This document shows, piece by piece, positions 26,836 through 39,583 of a stretch of DNA of 64,000 nucleotides. Position 1 is the stretch's first letter. Each line of letters starts with the position of its first letter. Under the pieces are notes generated by a model. It searched no databases. It saw nothing but the letters and a program-made list of their open reading frames with translations, and had not been told where the DNA came from. The stretch is taken from contig NZ_PNYA01000033.1 of the NCBI RefSeq assembly GCF_002879885.1, positions 1 to 64,000 of the forward strand, given 5' to 3'. Source of the DNA: Trinickia dabaoshanensis (GTDB lineage: Bacteria > Pseudomonadota > Gammaproteobacteria > Burkholderiales > Burkholderiaceae). A program made the translations under genes and the position numbers.

Positions 26836-28048
26836 GGCGTACTCCCGTAAATTGCCAGCGAGCCGCCGGCGGGAAAAAGTTTCGATACGTGCGGCGCGTG
26901 TGCCCCGGCGGCGTCGCGATACTGCCGCCGCGCAGCACTTGCTGCCCCACCATGAACTTGCCGTTGTATTCGGCCGCTACACCGGCCAATGGACGAAACC
27001 CCGGGTAGGGATCGTACGATGAACGCGTCCATTGCCAGACATGCTCTGTCATCTGCTCGATGCCGGGCGCATCGAATGCCGCCTCCCACTCGAATTCGGT
27101 CGGCAGCCTCGCGCCGGCCCACTCCGCGTAGGCCGCCGCTTCATAGAAACTCAGGTTCGATACGGGCGCGCCGGGCTCGAGCGCCCGCAATCCCGACAGC
27201 CCAAATACGCGCCAGTTCTCGAGATCGTCTGGCTCGCCGTGTCCCGATTCCTCCGAACGGAACCAATAGATCGGGGCGCGCAAGCCTTCGCGCTGTATGG
27301 CGGCCCATCCGTCCGACAGCCAAAGCTCGGGACGCGCGTAGCCCCCATCCGCGATGAACGCCGCGTATTCGCCACAGGTGACGAGCCGGTGCGCGATCTC
27401 GTAGGGCCGCAGCAAGAACTCATGCCTCGGGCCTTCGTTATCGAACGCGAAGCCGCGCCCATCGTGACCGATGCTCACGACGCCGCCCGGCTGGCGCAGC
27501 CACTCGAGCGGCTGTGCGTGTCCGGCGCCGCGCTCCGTCTCGATCGCTTCCGGCCGATAAACCGGCATCAAAGGGTTGCACGACAGGGCATGGACGATAT
27601 CCGTCACGATCAGCTCTTGGTGCTGCTGCTCGTGATGTAAGCCGAGCGTAATGGTCGGCTCGAGCGCCGCCAAATCGCTTTCGTCCAGCGTGCTCATCAA
27701 CCGCGCCATCGATTCGTCGACGTGGCGGCGGTACGCATGCACCTCTTGCAGCGAAGGCCGAGTGAGCAAGCCGCGCTGCGGACGCGCGTGGCGCGGTCCC
27801 AATGCTTCGTAGTACGAATTGAAAAGGTAGGCGTAGCGCTCGTCGAACGGCCGATACCCGGGCAGGTGGGGCGCGAGGACGATCGTTTCGAAAAACCACG
27901 TGGTGTGCGCGAGGTGCCATTTCGTCGGGCTCGCGTCGGGCATCGACTGTACGTTTTGGTCCTCGGCCGATAACGGTTCGGCCAGCGCCATGCTGTGCCG
28001 CCGAACTTCGTCGTAAGCGTGTTGCAATTCAGGTACGACCATGGGCAT
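26819..28048 (-). CDS. egtB: Ergothioneine sulfoxide synthase (sulfatase-modifying type)
   Basis: Protein of 409 aa. EgtB joins hercynine with a thiol donor (cysteine or gamma-glutamylcysteine) using iron. N-terminal DinB-like domain with WHLAH at 44-48, iron-binding HHEQQHQE at 138-145 (HX3HXE), and a C-terminal FGE-sulfatase domain (LPTEFEWEAAF, RGGSIATPPGHTRRTYRNFFPP). Start at 28048 is supported by AGGAG 8 bases upstream. With egtD it forms the two-gene ergothioneine pathway core. No egtA, egtC or egtE is in view. Confidence 0.93.
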   Translation of the reverse strand: MPMVVPELQHAYDEVRRHSMALAEPLSAEDQNVQSMPDASPTKWHLAHTTWFFETIVLAPHLPGYRPFDERYAYLFNSYYEALGPRHARPQRGLLTRPSLQEVHAYRRHVDESMARLMSTLDESDLAALEPTITLGLHHEQQHQELIVTDIVHALSCNPLMPVYRPEAIETERGAGHAQPLEWLRQPGGVVSIGHDGRGFAFDNEGPRHEFLLRPYEIAHRLVTCGEYAAFIADGGYARPELWLSDGWAAIQREGLRAPIYWFRSEESGHGEPDDLENWRVFGLSGLRALEPGAPVSNLSFYEAAAYAEWAGARLPTEFEWEAAFDAPGIEQMTEHVWQWTRSSYDPYPGFRPLAGVAAEYNGKFMVGQQVLRGGSIATPPGHTRRTYRNFFPPAARWQFTGVRLVRDN

Positions 28049-28137
28049 CGGACTCGCTCCTGTCGATCACATGGCCCGGCAAAAACCGAGCCTTTAAGCC
28101 GCGCTTCGCCTGGAAAGCGCCGCGCAAGCGCACTACT

Positions 28138-29085
28138 TTAAGGGCTTTTCGGCGCGGCTGCAGCGGGGCGCGACGCGCCGTCTCTTCGGCTCCGCACCGA
28201 TTCGCGCGGCGGCGCGGCATCGCCGCTCAACCGCTCTTTCAAGCGAGCGGCATCGAATGGCGCCTCGACCTTCCGGTCGTTGTCGAAATAGCAGAAGACG
28301 TCGCGTGCCATTTTCTCGGCAGGCTTCGCCGCGACACGCTTCGCGTCGCTCGGCTCGTCCCCTCGCGCCCACGTCCGAATGCGTTCGGCCCACCAATCGA
28401 GCGCAGGTTCCGCGTAGGCGCCGCTGTAAAGCGTTTGCGTTCCGTGCAACCGGATGTAGACGAACCGCGCAGTCATATCCTCGAAATACGGCCAACCGGC
28501 GACCGAATCAGACACCACGAGCGACGCTTCGTGGCGCCGCAAGATCTCGGGGAACACCTCCACGCAAAAGCTGGGGTGCCGCACTTCCACGGCGTGCCGC
28601 AGCGCGCCGCGCCGCTTCGTCCCGAACCACGGCGCCTTCACACGCGCGTCATGTCCGCGTGCCAGCGCAATGGCATCTTCGATCGTTCGAGGCAACAACG
28701 CTAGGAATCGTTCAAGGCGAGTCGCATCGAAAGGGAAGTTTGGCGGGAATTGCCAGAGGAAGGGGCCGAGCTTTTCCTCGAGCGCCAGCACGCCCGACGC
28801 GAAAAAATTGGCCATGGCCGGGCGCGCACTGTCGTCGCGGAATCGCAGCATATGCGTCAAATAGCGCGGCCCCTTCACGCTAAAAACGAAATGCTCGGGC
28901 GTCGCCTCGTACCACGACCGGTAGCTGCCTATCGTTTGCAGCGAATAGTGCGAGCCGTTGATCTCGATCGTATCGACCGCGCGCGATGCGTAAGCGAGTT
29001 CGCGCGCCTGGGCCAAGCCTTTCGGATAGAACACGCCGCGCCAACCCGCGTAGCGCCAGCCCGATATGCCGATGTGAATGCTCAT
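28138..29085 (-). CDS. DUF72 (YecE-like) family protein
   Basis: Protein of 315 aa. N-terminal ISGWRYAGWRGVFYPKGL and later EINGSHYSLQTIGSYRSWYEATPEHFVFSVKGPRYLTH match the DUF72 TIM-barrel family (YecE). The family's biochemical role is not established to my knowledge. The C terminus is a basic Ser/Arg/Ala tail. It is preceded by a short Cys-rich reading frame and AAGG. Confidence 0.85.
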   Translation of the reverse strand: MSIHIGISGWRYAGWRGVFYPKGLAQARELAYASRAVDTIEINGSHYSLQTIGSYRSWYEATPEHFVFSVKGPRYLTHMLRFRDDSARPAMANFFASGVLALEEKLGPFLWQFPPNFPFDATRLERFLALLPRTIEDAIALARGHDARVKAPWFGTKRRGALRHAVEVRHPSFCVEVFPEILRRHEASLVVSDSVAGWPYFEDMTARFVYIRLHGTQTLYSGAYAEPALDWWAERIRTWARGDEPSDAKRVAAKPAEKMARDVFCYFDNDRKVEAPFDAARLKERLSGDAAPPRESVRSRRDGASRPAAAAPKSP

Positions 29086-29091
29086 TGCGCC

Positions 29092-29196
29092 TTACCGTTT
29101 GCATTTCGGGCATTCGCAGCAAGGGGCGTTCCTGGTCGTGCGTTTTCCGGCAACGCTTAAGAGGCTCGGCGCCGCGTATGCGCATTCGTCGCTCAT
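29092..29196 (-). CDS. Possible 34-aa Cys-rich peptide
   Basis: Frame MSDECAYAAPSLLS...RNAPCCECPKCKR, ending 6 bases before the DUF72 start codon. The C-terminal CCECPKCK resembles a zinc ribbon tail. It is shorter than 60 codons and may be a chance frame; an in-frame start exists at 29340. The closeness to DUF72 on the same strand is the only positional support. Confidence 0.3.
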   Translation of the reverse strand: MSDECAYAAPSLLSVAGKRTTRNAPCCECPKCKR

Positions 29197-29356
29197 AGCA
29201 TGCGCACTTTCTTCCGCGCACTCGGCATTCGCGTAGGATTGCCGCGGCGTGGGCCCAGCCTGGCCCGGTCCGGCGCGGGCGCGCGATAATTGCACACCCC
29301 GTTGCACATCCGGCTTTGAACACCTTCGATTTCCTTTCAATTTGGAGCATCAATAC

Positions 29357-30046
29357 ATGCGTATGCGCGCAGTCGCGGCTCGGCAGGGTTCACATTGGTT
29401 CTCGGAAGGGTGGGCGCTATTCCAACAGCGCCCCGCCATGTGGATCGCGCTCGGTCTCATCGATCTGCTCATCACCGTCGTGCTTTATGAGCTGCCTTAT
29501 GCAAGCGATTTGACGGCCGTGTTCACCGTGCTTTGGACCGGAGGCATGATGTACGCCGCCGATCGATGCCGGGCCACGGGCGCGTTGGGATTCGCCGAGG
29601 TCGTACGCGGCATCCGCGTGCATTTTCAACCGCTGTTCGCCGCGGCCGTTTTCGGGTTGCTCATTGCGATCGTCTGCGACTTGACCGGCGATCGCGCGTC
29701 GAGTGCGTTGCGGCTGATCGCGTTCGGCGGCGCAGGCAATAAAAGTTCGCTGATCGCGCTCGTCGCCGGCGCGATCTATTTGACCGCCGCGCTGATCGGC
29801 ACCATGGCGCTATGGCTCGCGCCGGCGCTGATCGTGCTCAATGGCGCCACGCCGGCCGAGGCCTTGCGCGCGAGCTTCGCGGCGACCTGGCGCAACGGCC
29901 CCGCCGCACTCGTCTATGGCCTGATCGCCGCGGGATTGATGCTGGCCTGCGTGTTGACGCTCGGCGTCGCCGTGCTCGTCGTCGCGCCGCTCGTGTATTT
30001 GTCGACCTTCGCCGCCAGCCTCGATATGTTTCCGCCGGAGCGGTAA
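29357..30046 (+). CDS. BPSS1780-family membrane protein
   Basis: Protein of 229 aa from ATG 29357. Several hydrophobic segments (about 45-65, 90-115, 130-155, 185-215). The pattern WFSEGWALFQQRPAMWIALGL, VLWTGGMMYAADRCR and ...LNGATPAEALRASFAATWRN fits the BPSS1780 group of putative membrane proteins. It ends 15 bases before lhr on the same strand and probably shares its transcript. Function unknown. Confidence 0.75.
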   Translation: MRMRAVAARQGSHWFSEGWALFQQRPAMWIALGLIDLLITVVLYELPYASDLTAVFTVLWTGGMMYAADRCRATGALGFAEVVRGIRVHFQPLFAAAVFGLLIAIVCDLTGDRASSALRLIAFGGAGNKSSLIALVAGAIYLTAALIGTMALWLAPALIVLNGATPAEALRASFAATWRNGPAALVYGLIAAGLMLACVLTLGVAVLVVAPLVYLSTFAASLDMFPPER

Positions 30047-30061
30047 CCTACAATCGAGCGC

Positions 30062-34483
<4,422 letters not shown>

Positions 34484-34511
34484 CCGTGCAGGGCGGCGTA
34501 CCCCTAGGTCG

Positions 34512-35723
34512 TCAGACGAGCACCCGATACAGCGCCTCGAACAAGATATCGGCGCCGAGTACGAAACCGCGTCCGTCCACGTTGACGTACGCCGACAACG
34601 TGACGCACAGGTTCTTCGAACTCGACGACATATACGGTTCGCTGACGATCGTCTCGCCGGGGTGCACGAGCGCATCGCGGAAGTAGGTGCGCTTGGACCA
34701 ATTGGCCCCCGCGCTGCGCGCCAGCAGCGGAAATGTGGTGCGGAGCCAATGGCCGTGCCGGTCCGATTCGATGTTCTCGCCCACCTGACGGCCCGTGTCG
34801 TCGAGCACGAAGACGCGCAGCGCCCACTCGCAGGCGAAAAAATGCCGGGCCGCCTGCTCCACGGCAACGCCCGAGCAAAAGGCGTTGCGCAGCAGGCCGA
34901 ATGCATGACGGTAGGGCGCGATTTCGTCGAGATCGCCGACGCGCCGCAGCTTGCGCGAGTCCGTGAGCTGGCCCTCGAGCGCCGATGTCGATATCCGTGC
35001 GAACCCGGTCGAGGCCTCGATCTCGATGGACGGCCGCGCAAAATAATAGCCCTGGACGAAATCGGCGTCGCAATCGGCGCTGAGCCTGGCCTGCTCCTCG
35101 GTTTCGATGCCCTCCACGACGATGAACGTGCCGCTGTCGTGCAGCAAATCGACGAGCCGCAACAAGCTGCGCGCGTTCCGGTAACTAGAAGCTGCCTTAC
35201 AAATCAATTCGCGGTCTAGCTTGACGACATCGGGGCGCAGGTCCCAGACCCGCCCGAGATTGGTCAGTCCCGCGCCGAAGTCGTCGAGTGCGATCAAGAA
35301 CCCGTAGCCGCGCAAGCGATCGACGGCATCGACGAGCGCGGACGGCGTATCTTGCCGGGCTTCCAGCACTTCGACGACGACGCGCCCGGGCGGCACGCCG
35401 CTCTCCAGCAGATCGTCGGCCAGCGCGGGGCCATGCACGGGGTCGGCCAGCACGTCCGGGTGCATATTGAGGAACAAGACGCTCTCGTCGTCGGCGAACC
35501 GCATGAAGCGCTGCACGTGATGCCGGGTGCACGCTCGTTCGTATTCGCAGTATCGCCCAGCCTGGCGGGCGATACCGAATGCCTGCTCGGGCGAGCAAGG
35601 CGCATCGCCACGCCTCGCTCGAAGCAGCGCCTCGTAGCCGACCGCTGCCCCGTGGGCCAGCGACAGCACGGGCTGGAAGGCGCTTTCTATCTGCGGCAGG
35701 CCGGGCGCTTGGAGGTCGATCAT
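34512..35723 (-). CDS. EAL-domain c-di-GMP phosphodiesterase with C-terminal sensor domain
   Basis: Protein of 403 aa. EAL domain about 10-235: EALLR at 31-35, N86, E118, DDFGAG at 147-152, K168, EGIET at 204-208 and QGYYFARP at 224-231. These catalytic positions are present, so phosphodiesterase activity is likely, although N86 sits in NMHP and E118 in EVLE rather than the canonical forms. Residues about 250-403 (RVFVLDDTGRQVGENIE, WSKRTYFRDALVHPGETIVSEPY) look like a PDC/Cache sensor fold. It is not membrane-anchored as read. Divergent from cheV. Confidence 0.85.
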   Translation of the reverse strand: MIDLQAPGLPQIESAFQPVLSLAHGAAVGYEALLRARRGDAPCSPEQAFGIARQAGRYCEYERACTRHHVQRFMRFADDESVLFLNMHPDVLADPVHGPALADDLLESGVPPGRVVVEVLEARQDTPSALVDAVDRLRGYGFLIALDDFGAGLTNLGRVWDLRPDVVKLDRELICKAASSYRNARSLLRLVDLLHDSGTFIVVEGIETEEQARLSADCDADFVQGYYFARPSIEIEASTGFARISTSALEGQLTDSRKLRRVGDLDEIAPYRHAFGLLRNAFCSGVAVEQAARHFFACEWALRVFVLDDTGRQVGENIESDRHGHWLRTTFPLLARSAGANWSKRTYFRDALVHPGETIVSEPYMSSSSKNLCVTLSAYVNVDGRGFVLGADILFEALYRVLV

Positions 35724-35980
35724 GGAATCGGGAGTCGCGTCGTTGGGGTCGAAAGCCGACTTGGCGATTAGGGGTGGGACGCATCGTCGCACGATCGCCC
35801 TAGCGCTATATAACGTCAGATGGTTCGGTGAACTTAACAGTTTTCTCGGGGGAAACGCGAACCTCATTCAATTTTCCCGGCGGCGCGCCGTTATCAGCGA
35901 TATAGCCTGAGCAGCGACCGCGGCACCCCCATCCAAGGTGCAACCGCCGGGCACAGGCGCAACCAAGAGGAAAAACTTCG

Positions 35981-36940
35981 ATGGCCGCTGATCACCACTC
36001 GATCGACGAACGCACCAACCTGACGAGCTCGAACAAATTCGAGCTACTGCTGTTCCGGCTCGGTGCCGCCCCCGGAAACGACGATTCGCACGAGTTGTAC
36101 GGCATCAACGTCTTCAAGGTCCGCGAAATCATGACGATGCCGACGATCACGCCGATCGCCGGTGCCTCCGAGCACATGATCGGCGCCGTCGACATCCGCG
36201 GACAAATCATCCCCGTCATCGATCTGCCCAAACTCATGGGCTGCCAACCCTCGCGCGGCCTGAACATCTTGCTCGTCACCGAGTTCGCGCGCTCGACGCA
36301 GGCGTTCGCCGTGGAGGAAGTGGACGACATCGTCCGCCTCGAATGGAATCAAGTGCTGTCGGCGGAAGGATCGGCCGGCGGCAATTCGGTCACGAGCATC
36401 GCGCGGATCGACGGTAATACCGGCGACTCGCGGCTCGCGCAGGTGGTCGATGTCGAGCAGGTGCTGCGCGACGTGTTCCCGGCGCAGCACCCCAGTGTCG
36501 GCGCGGAAGACGTCGGCACCTCGGTGCGGATGAACGGCGGCGCCAAGATTCTGGCCGCCGACGATTCCGGCTTCGCCCGTAAGCTGATCGAGCAGAGCCT
36601 GAGCGCGCTCGGCGCCGAGTACATCATTACGAAGACGGGGCAGGAAGCCTGGGACACGCTGACGCGCATCGCGGCGGAAGCGCAAAAGGAAGGTGTGCGT
36701 GCCCGCGACAAGATCGCGCTCGTGCTGACCGACCTCGAAATGCCCGAGATGGACGGCTTCATGCTCACGCGCCAGATCAAAGCGGACGACCGGTTGCGCG
36801 ACATCCCCGTCATCATTCATTCCTCGCTCACCGGCACGGCCAACGAAGCGCACGTGAAAAATGCCGGCGCAACCGGCTACGTCGCCAAGTTCGCCGCCGG
36901 CGATCTGGCCGAAGCCATTCGCCAGGCGCTCGCCGCTTAA
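35981..36940 (+). CDS. cheV: Chemotaxis protein CheV (CheW-REC)
   Basis: Protein of 319 aa: CheW-like coupling domain (about 19-170; ELYGINVFKVREIM, IIPVIDLPKLMG) and a C-terminal receiver domain (about 188-317) with acceptor D251 in VLTDLEMPEMDG. CheV links receptors to CheA and adjusts signalling through its phosphorylation. It lies divergent from the EAL phosphodiesterase, so this segment joins c-di-GMP and taxis control. Family call is firm. Confidence 0.93.
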   Translation: MAADHHSIDERTNLTSSNKFELLLFRLGAAPGNDDSHELYGINVFKVREIMTMPTITPIAGASEHMIGAVDIRGQIIPVIDLPKLMGCQPSRGLNILLVTEFARSTQAFAVEEVDDIVRLEWNQVLSAEGSAGGNSVTSIARIDGNTGDSRLAQVVDVEQVLRDVFPAQHPSVGAEDVGTSVRMNGGAKILAADDSGFARKLIEQSLSALGAEYIITKTGQEAWDTLTRIAAEAQKEGVRARDKIALVLTDLEMPEMDGFMLTRQIKADDRLRDIPVIIHSSLTGTANEAHVKNAGATGYVAKFAAGDLAEAIRQALAA

Positions 36941-37024
36941 GCAGGCAACGGCCGCTGCGTCGTCCGCTGCTGTCTCGTCCGCCTTATCGTCCGTAAGGCT
37001 CGATTTTCGGACCGGCGACGCGGC

Positions 37025-37054
37025 CGGCTTGCCGCTTACAGCAGCGGCAAGCCG
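37025..37054. terminator. Perfect hairpin at the 3' end of the Lrp gene
   Basis: CGGCTTGCCGCT (37025-37036) and AGCGGCAAGCCG (37043-37054) form a 12-bp perfect stem with a 6-base loop. It overlaps the stop codon of the minus-strand Lrp gene (37036-37038) and lies about 85 bp after cheV, so it can serve both. No U-tract is visible. Confidence 0.5.
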
Positions 37055-37497
37055 ACGTCGCGTTTGACCTCGCGCAGCGACAACACCGATTCCACGGACG
37101 TCACGCCGGGCAACGCCCGCAGCACGTCGCGCACGAAGGCGCCGTAGTCTTCGAGATCGCGTGCCACCACATGCAGGAGATAGTCGGCGCTGCCCGAGAC
37201 GTTATGGCACGCGACGATGCGTTCGATACCCTGGATTTCGCGCTCGAACTGGTCGGCCAAGCGCCGGTCGTGCACGCCGAAGCGCACGAGCGCGAACGCC
37301 GTCACGCCGATCCGTAGCGCCGGCTTGGACAGCACCGCGCGGTATCCCTCGACATAGCCGTCGGCCTCGAGCCGCTTCAGGCGCCGCGCGCAAGGCGTCT
37401 CGGTCAGGCCCACCGCTTCGGCGAGGCTCGCGTTCGTGATACGGCCATCCGCTTGGATCGCCAACAAAATAGCGCGGTCGGTCTTGTCGAGAGTCAT
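37036..37497 (-). CDS. Lrp/AsnC-family transcriptional regulator
   Basis: Protein of 153 aa, the usual length. N-terminal HTH (LDKTDRAILLAIQADGRITNASLAEAVGLTETPCARRLKRLEADGYV) and C-terminal RAM-type ligand domain (about 65-150). Start MTLDKTDRAIL at 37497. Divergent from the PIG-L deacetylase gene. Likely an amino-acid-responsive regulator, perhaps of its neighbours; the target is not shown. Confidence 0.93.
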   Translation of the reverse strand: MTLDKTDRAILLAIQADGRITNASLAEAVGLTETPCARRLKRLEADGYVEGYRAVLSKPALRIGVTAFALVRFGVHDRRLADQFEREIQGIERIVACHNVSGSADYLLHVVARDLEDYGAFVRDVLRALPGVTSVESVLSLREVKRDVGLPLL

Positions 37498-37528
37498 GCG
37501 TCGCTGCCCTTGGGTTGCGGAAGCTGCG

Positions 37529-38323
37529 ATGGTAGCGCATGCATGGGCACCGTCCTTGCTGCCGCCCCGCGTCATGCGCACGCTCTCGTCGACATCGCCC
37601 CGCCCCGCTCCCCTTTGCGTCGTCTCCCCTCATTTGGACGACGCCGTGTTCAGTTGCGGCATGCTGCTCGCGAGCCGCCCCGGCTCGATCGTCTGCACCG
37701 TCTTTTGCGGCGAGCCCCACCCGCCTCAGTGCACGCCTTGGGATCGCTGCGCGGGCCACGCCGATTCGAGCGAAGCCCTGCGCGCGCGCATTGCCGAAGA
37801 CGAACAGGCACTGGCAATCTTGGGCGCCCAAGCGGTACGGCTGCCGTTCCTCGATAGCCAATACGGCGCGACGCCGACGATCGATGCACTCGCGCGCGCC
37901 TTGACGCGCATGTGGCGCGAGGCGGGATCGCCCCGCTTGGTCGTGCCGCTCGGGCTCTATCACTCCGACCATGTTCTGGTGGGCGATGCATGCCGCTCGC
38001 TCGTGCGCGAGGAGAGGTTGAGCGATACGCTCGTCTATGAAGATGCGCTCTACCGCACGATCCGCGGCGTCGCACGCGCGCGGTACGAGGCGCTGGCGCA
38101 AGAGGGCTTTCGCTTCTCGCCGCTGGAGGACTCGATGGCGGCGAGCTTGAGCCCGCCTCGCTCAGCCAATGCGAAATGGCGCGCGGTACATGCCTATCGG
38201 AGCCAATTGCGCGCGCTGCGCGATGCCCATCCCTACGACCTCGCCGAGCCCGAACGCTATCACCTCATCGATCCGCCTCGGCAGGGGACATCCCCGGTCC
38301 GGTACGAATTGACGGCGCGTTGA
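37529..38323 (+). CDS. PIG-L family deacetylase
   Basis: Protein of 264 aa from ATG 37529; a later ATG at 37574 is possible. Zinc-dependent PIG-L/LmbE fold: PHLDDAVFSCG at 34-44 (PHxDD motif) and HSDHVLVGD. Such enzymes remove N-acetyl groups from GlcNAc-type sugars or thiol-sugar conjugates. It is the first gene of the glycan locus, convergent with a GT2 gene whose last 59 bp overlap its 3' end (38265-38323). Confidence 0.85.
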   Translation: MVAHAWAPSLLPPRVMRTLSSTSPRPAPLCVVSPHLDDAVFSCGMLLASRPGSIVCTVFCGEPHPPQCTPWDRCAGHADSSEALRARIAEDEQALAILGAQAVRLPFLDSQYGATPTIDALARALTRMWREAGSPRLVVPLGLYHSDHVLVGDACRSLVREERLSDTLVYEDALYRTIRGVARARYEALAQEGFRFSPLEDSMAASLSPPRSANAKWRAVHAYRSQLRALRDAHPYDLAEPERYHLIDPPRQGTSPVRYELTAR

Positions 38324-39227
38324 TCCGTCCGCGCTGCGCCTCGCGCACGCGTGCGCGCATCGCCAGCACCGCGTCGCCAACGACCCGCCGCCGCCGCAAG
38401 GCCCAAACGATTCCCCCCGCCAACGCCCCCAGATCGCGCACGAACGATCGCTCCCTGGCACAAAGCGCCAACGCGCGAGCCGTGGCGGCCAACGCTTCGC
38501 GCAACGGCAACCGCAGCCACGCGACGAGCGCCGCATTACGCGCGAGCATCCGGCGGCGCAGCCGCGCGTCTCGCGCGGGCGACGGGTGGTGCGTGACGGT
38601 CATCGCGTCGCAGTAGACGATCGCATAGCCGCGATCGAGCAGATCGAGCGCGACGAGCGACTCTTCCCCGCCGATGAACAAGCGAGGCTCATAACCGCCG
38701 ACATGGCGAAACGTCGATACGCGAAACACGCAGGCCCCCGCCATATAGCCGACGAGCGCGGGGCCCGGCAGCAGGTCGCGCTCGAGCGGACTCGTTTGCA
38801 TATCGATACAAGTCGGATCGAGTTCGCCCGCTTCGCCCACGAGCACGCGCGCGGACAACACCGCAATGCGCGGCGCGCCGTCGAGCACGCGCACCGCGTG
38901 CGCCAGCGAGCCGGGCGACCAATGCGTATCGTCGTCGCTGAACGCCACGTAGTCGGTCGTTGCCGCCGCCACCCCTAAATTGCGCCCCGCCGCGCCCAAG
39001 TTCCGGTCGGACGCGATCACGCGCACTTGGGGAAAGCGCAGCGGCAGCATCTGCGCGGTACCGTCGGTCGATCCGTTGTCCACGACGATGACCGCCGGCC
39101 GCTCGGGCAAAGCGAGCAACCCCTCCACCGTCTTGAAGACTTCCTTCGCCCGGTTATGGGTCAGCACCACCACCGACATGCGCGCGGTCAACGGGGTCGG
39201 TGTGCTCGATCTATCCAACGTGTCCAT
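38265..39227 (-). CDS. Glycosyltransferase family 2
   Basis: Protein of 320 aa from ATG 39227; MSVVVLTHNR at 39179 is an alternative. GT-A fold: VVLTHNRAKE, VVDNGSTDGT, and the metal-binding FSDDDTHW (DxD). A hydrophobic/basic C-terminal part may anchor it. It is transcribed away from the rest of the operon, so it may be separately controlled. Acceptor unknown. Confidence 0.85.
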   Translation of the reverse strand: MDTLDRSSTPTPLTARMSVVVLTHNRAKEVFKTVEGLLALPERPAVIVVDNGSTDGTAQMLPLRFPQVRVIASDRNLGAAGRNLGVAAATTDYVAFSDDDTHWSPGSLAHAVRVLDGAPRIAVLSARVLVGEAGELDPTCIDMQTSPLERDLLPGPALVGYMAGACVFRVSTFRHVGGYEPRLFIGGEESLVALDLLDRGYAIVYCDAMTVTHHPSPARDARLRRRMLARNAALVAWLRLPLREALAATARALALCARERSFVRDLGALAGGIVWALRRRRVVGDAVLAMRARVREAQRGRINAPSIRTGPGMSPAEADR

Positions 39228-39583
39228 GCCTCGATATCCATGTCGTTCGTCGCTTCCGCCGACGCCACGTCCAAGCGCCGCCCGGGCCCGGCCACGAGAC
39301 AGCAAGAAGCAAACCGCCGAGCGCGCGCTGCCGACGGCACAGCGAGGCGCCGCGCCCGGTGCCGCTTAATTACATCGCCTCTGTAACACCGGCGTCACGT
39401 TGGCTCGAACAAGTAAAGATCACAGCAGCGTCTCCGGAGCGTCGCAACGCTTCTGCACGTTTGACCTGTCTCGCGAAATGATGGGCACAGCGTGTGCTCG
39501 ATAGGACGCGAACGCTTCGCAAACGCCCGTACACCGGCCGATTGCGCGCTCGCCGGGCAGGCCTCCAATATCAAGGACTACTC
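39228..39583. other. Divergent promoter region of the glycan locus
   Basis: About 356 bp between the minus-strand GT2 start and the GT4 start, with no gene that I can support. AAGGA sits 6 bases before the GT4 ATG at 39584. I see no clear dyad. Confidence 0.4.

Noticed and set aside
35724-35867. An N-terminal extension of the EAL protein back to 35867
   Set aside because: The added residues are basic and unlike the family, and the ATG at 35723 directly precedes the EAL fold.
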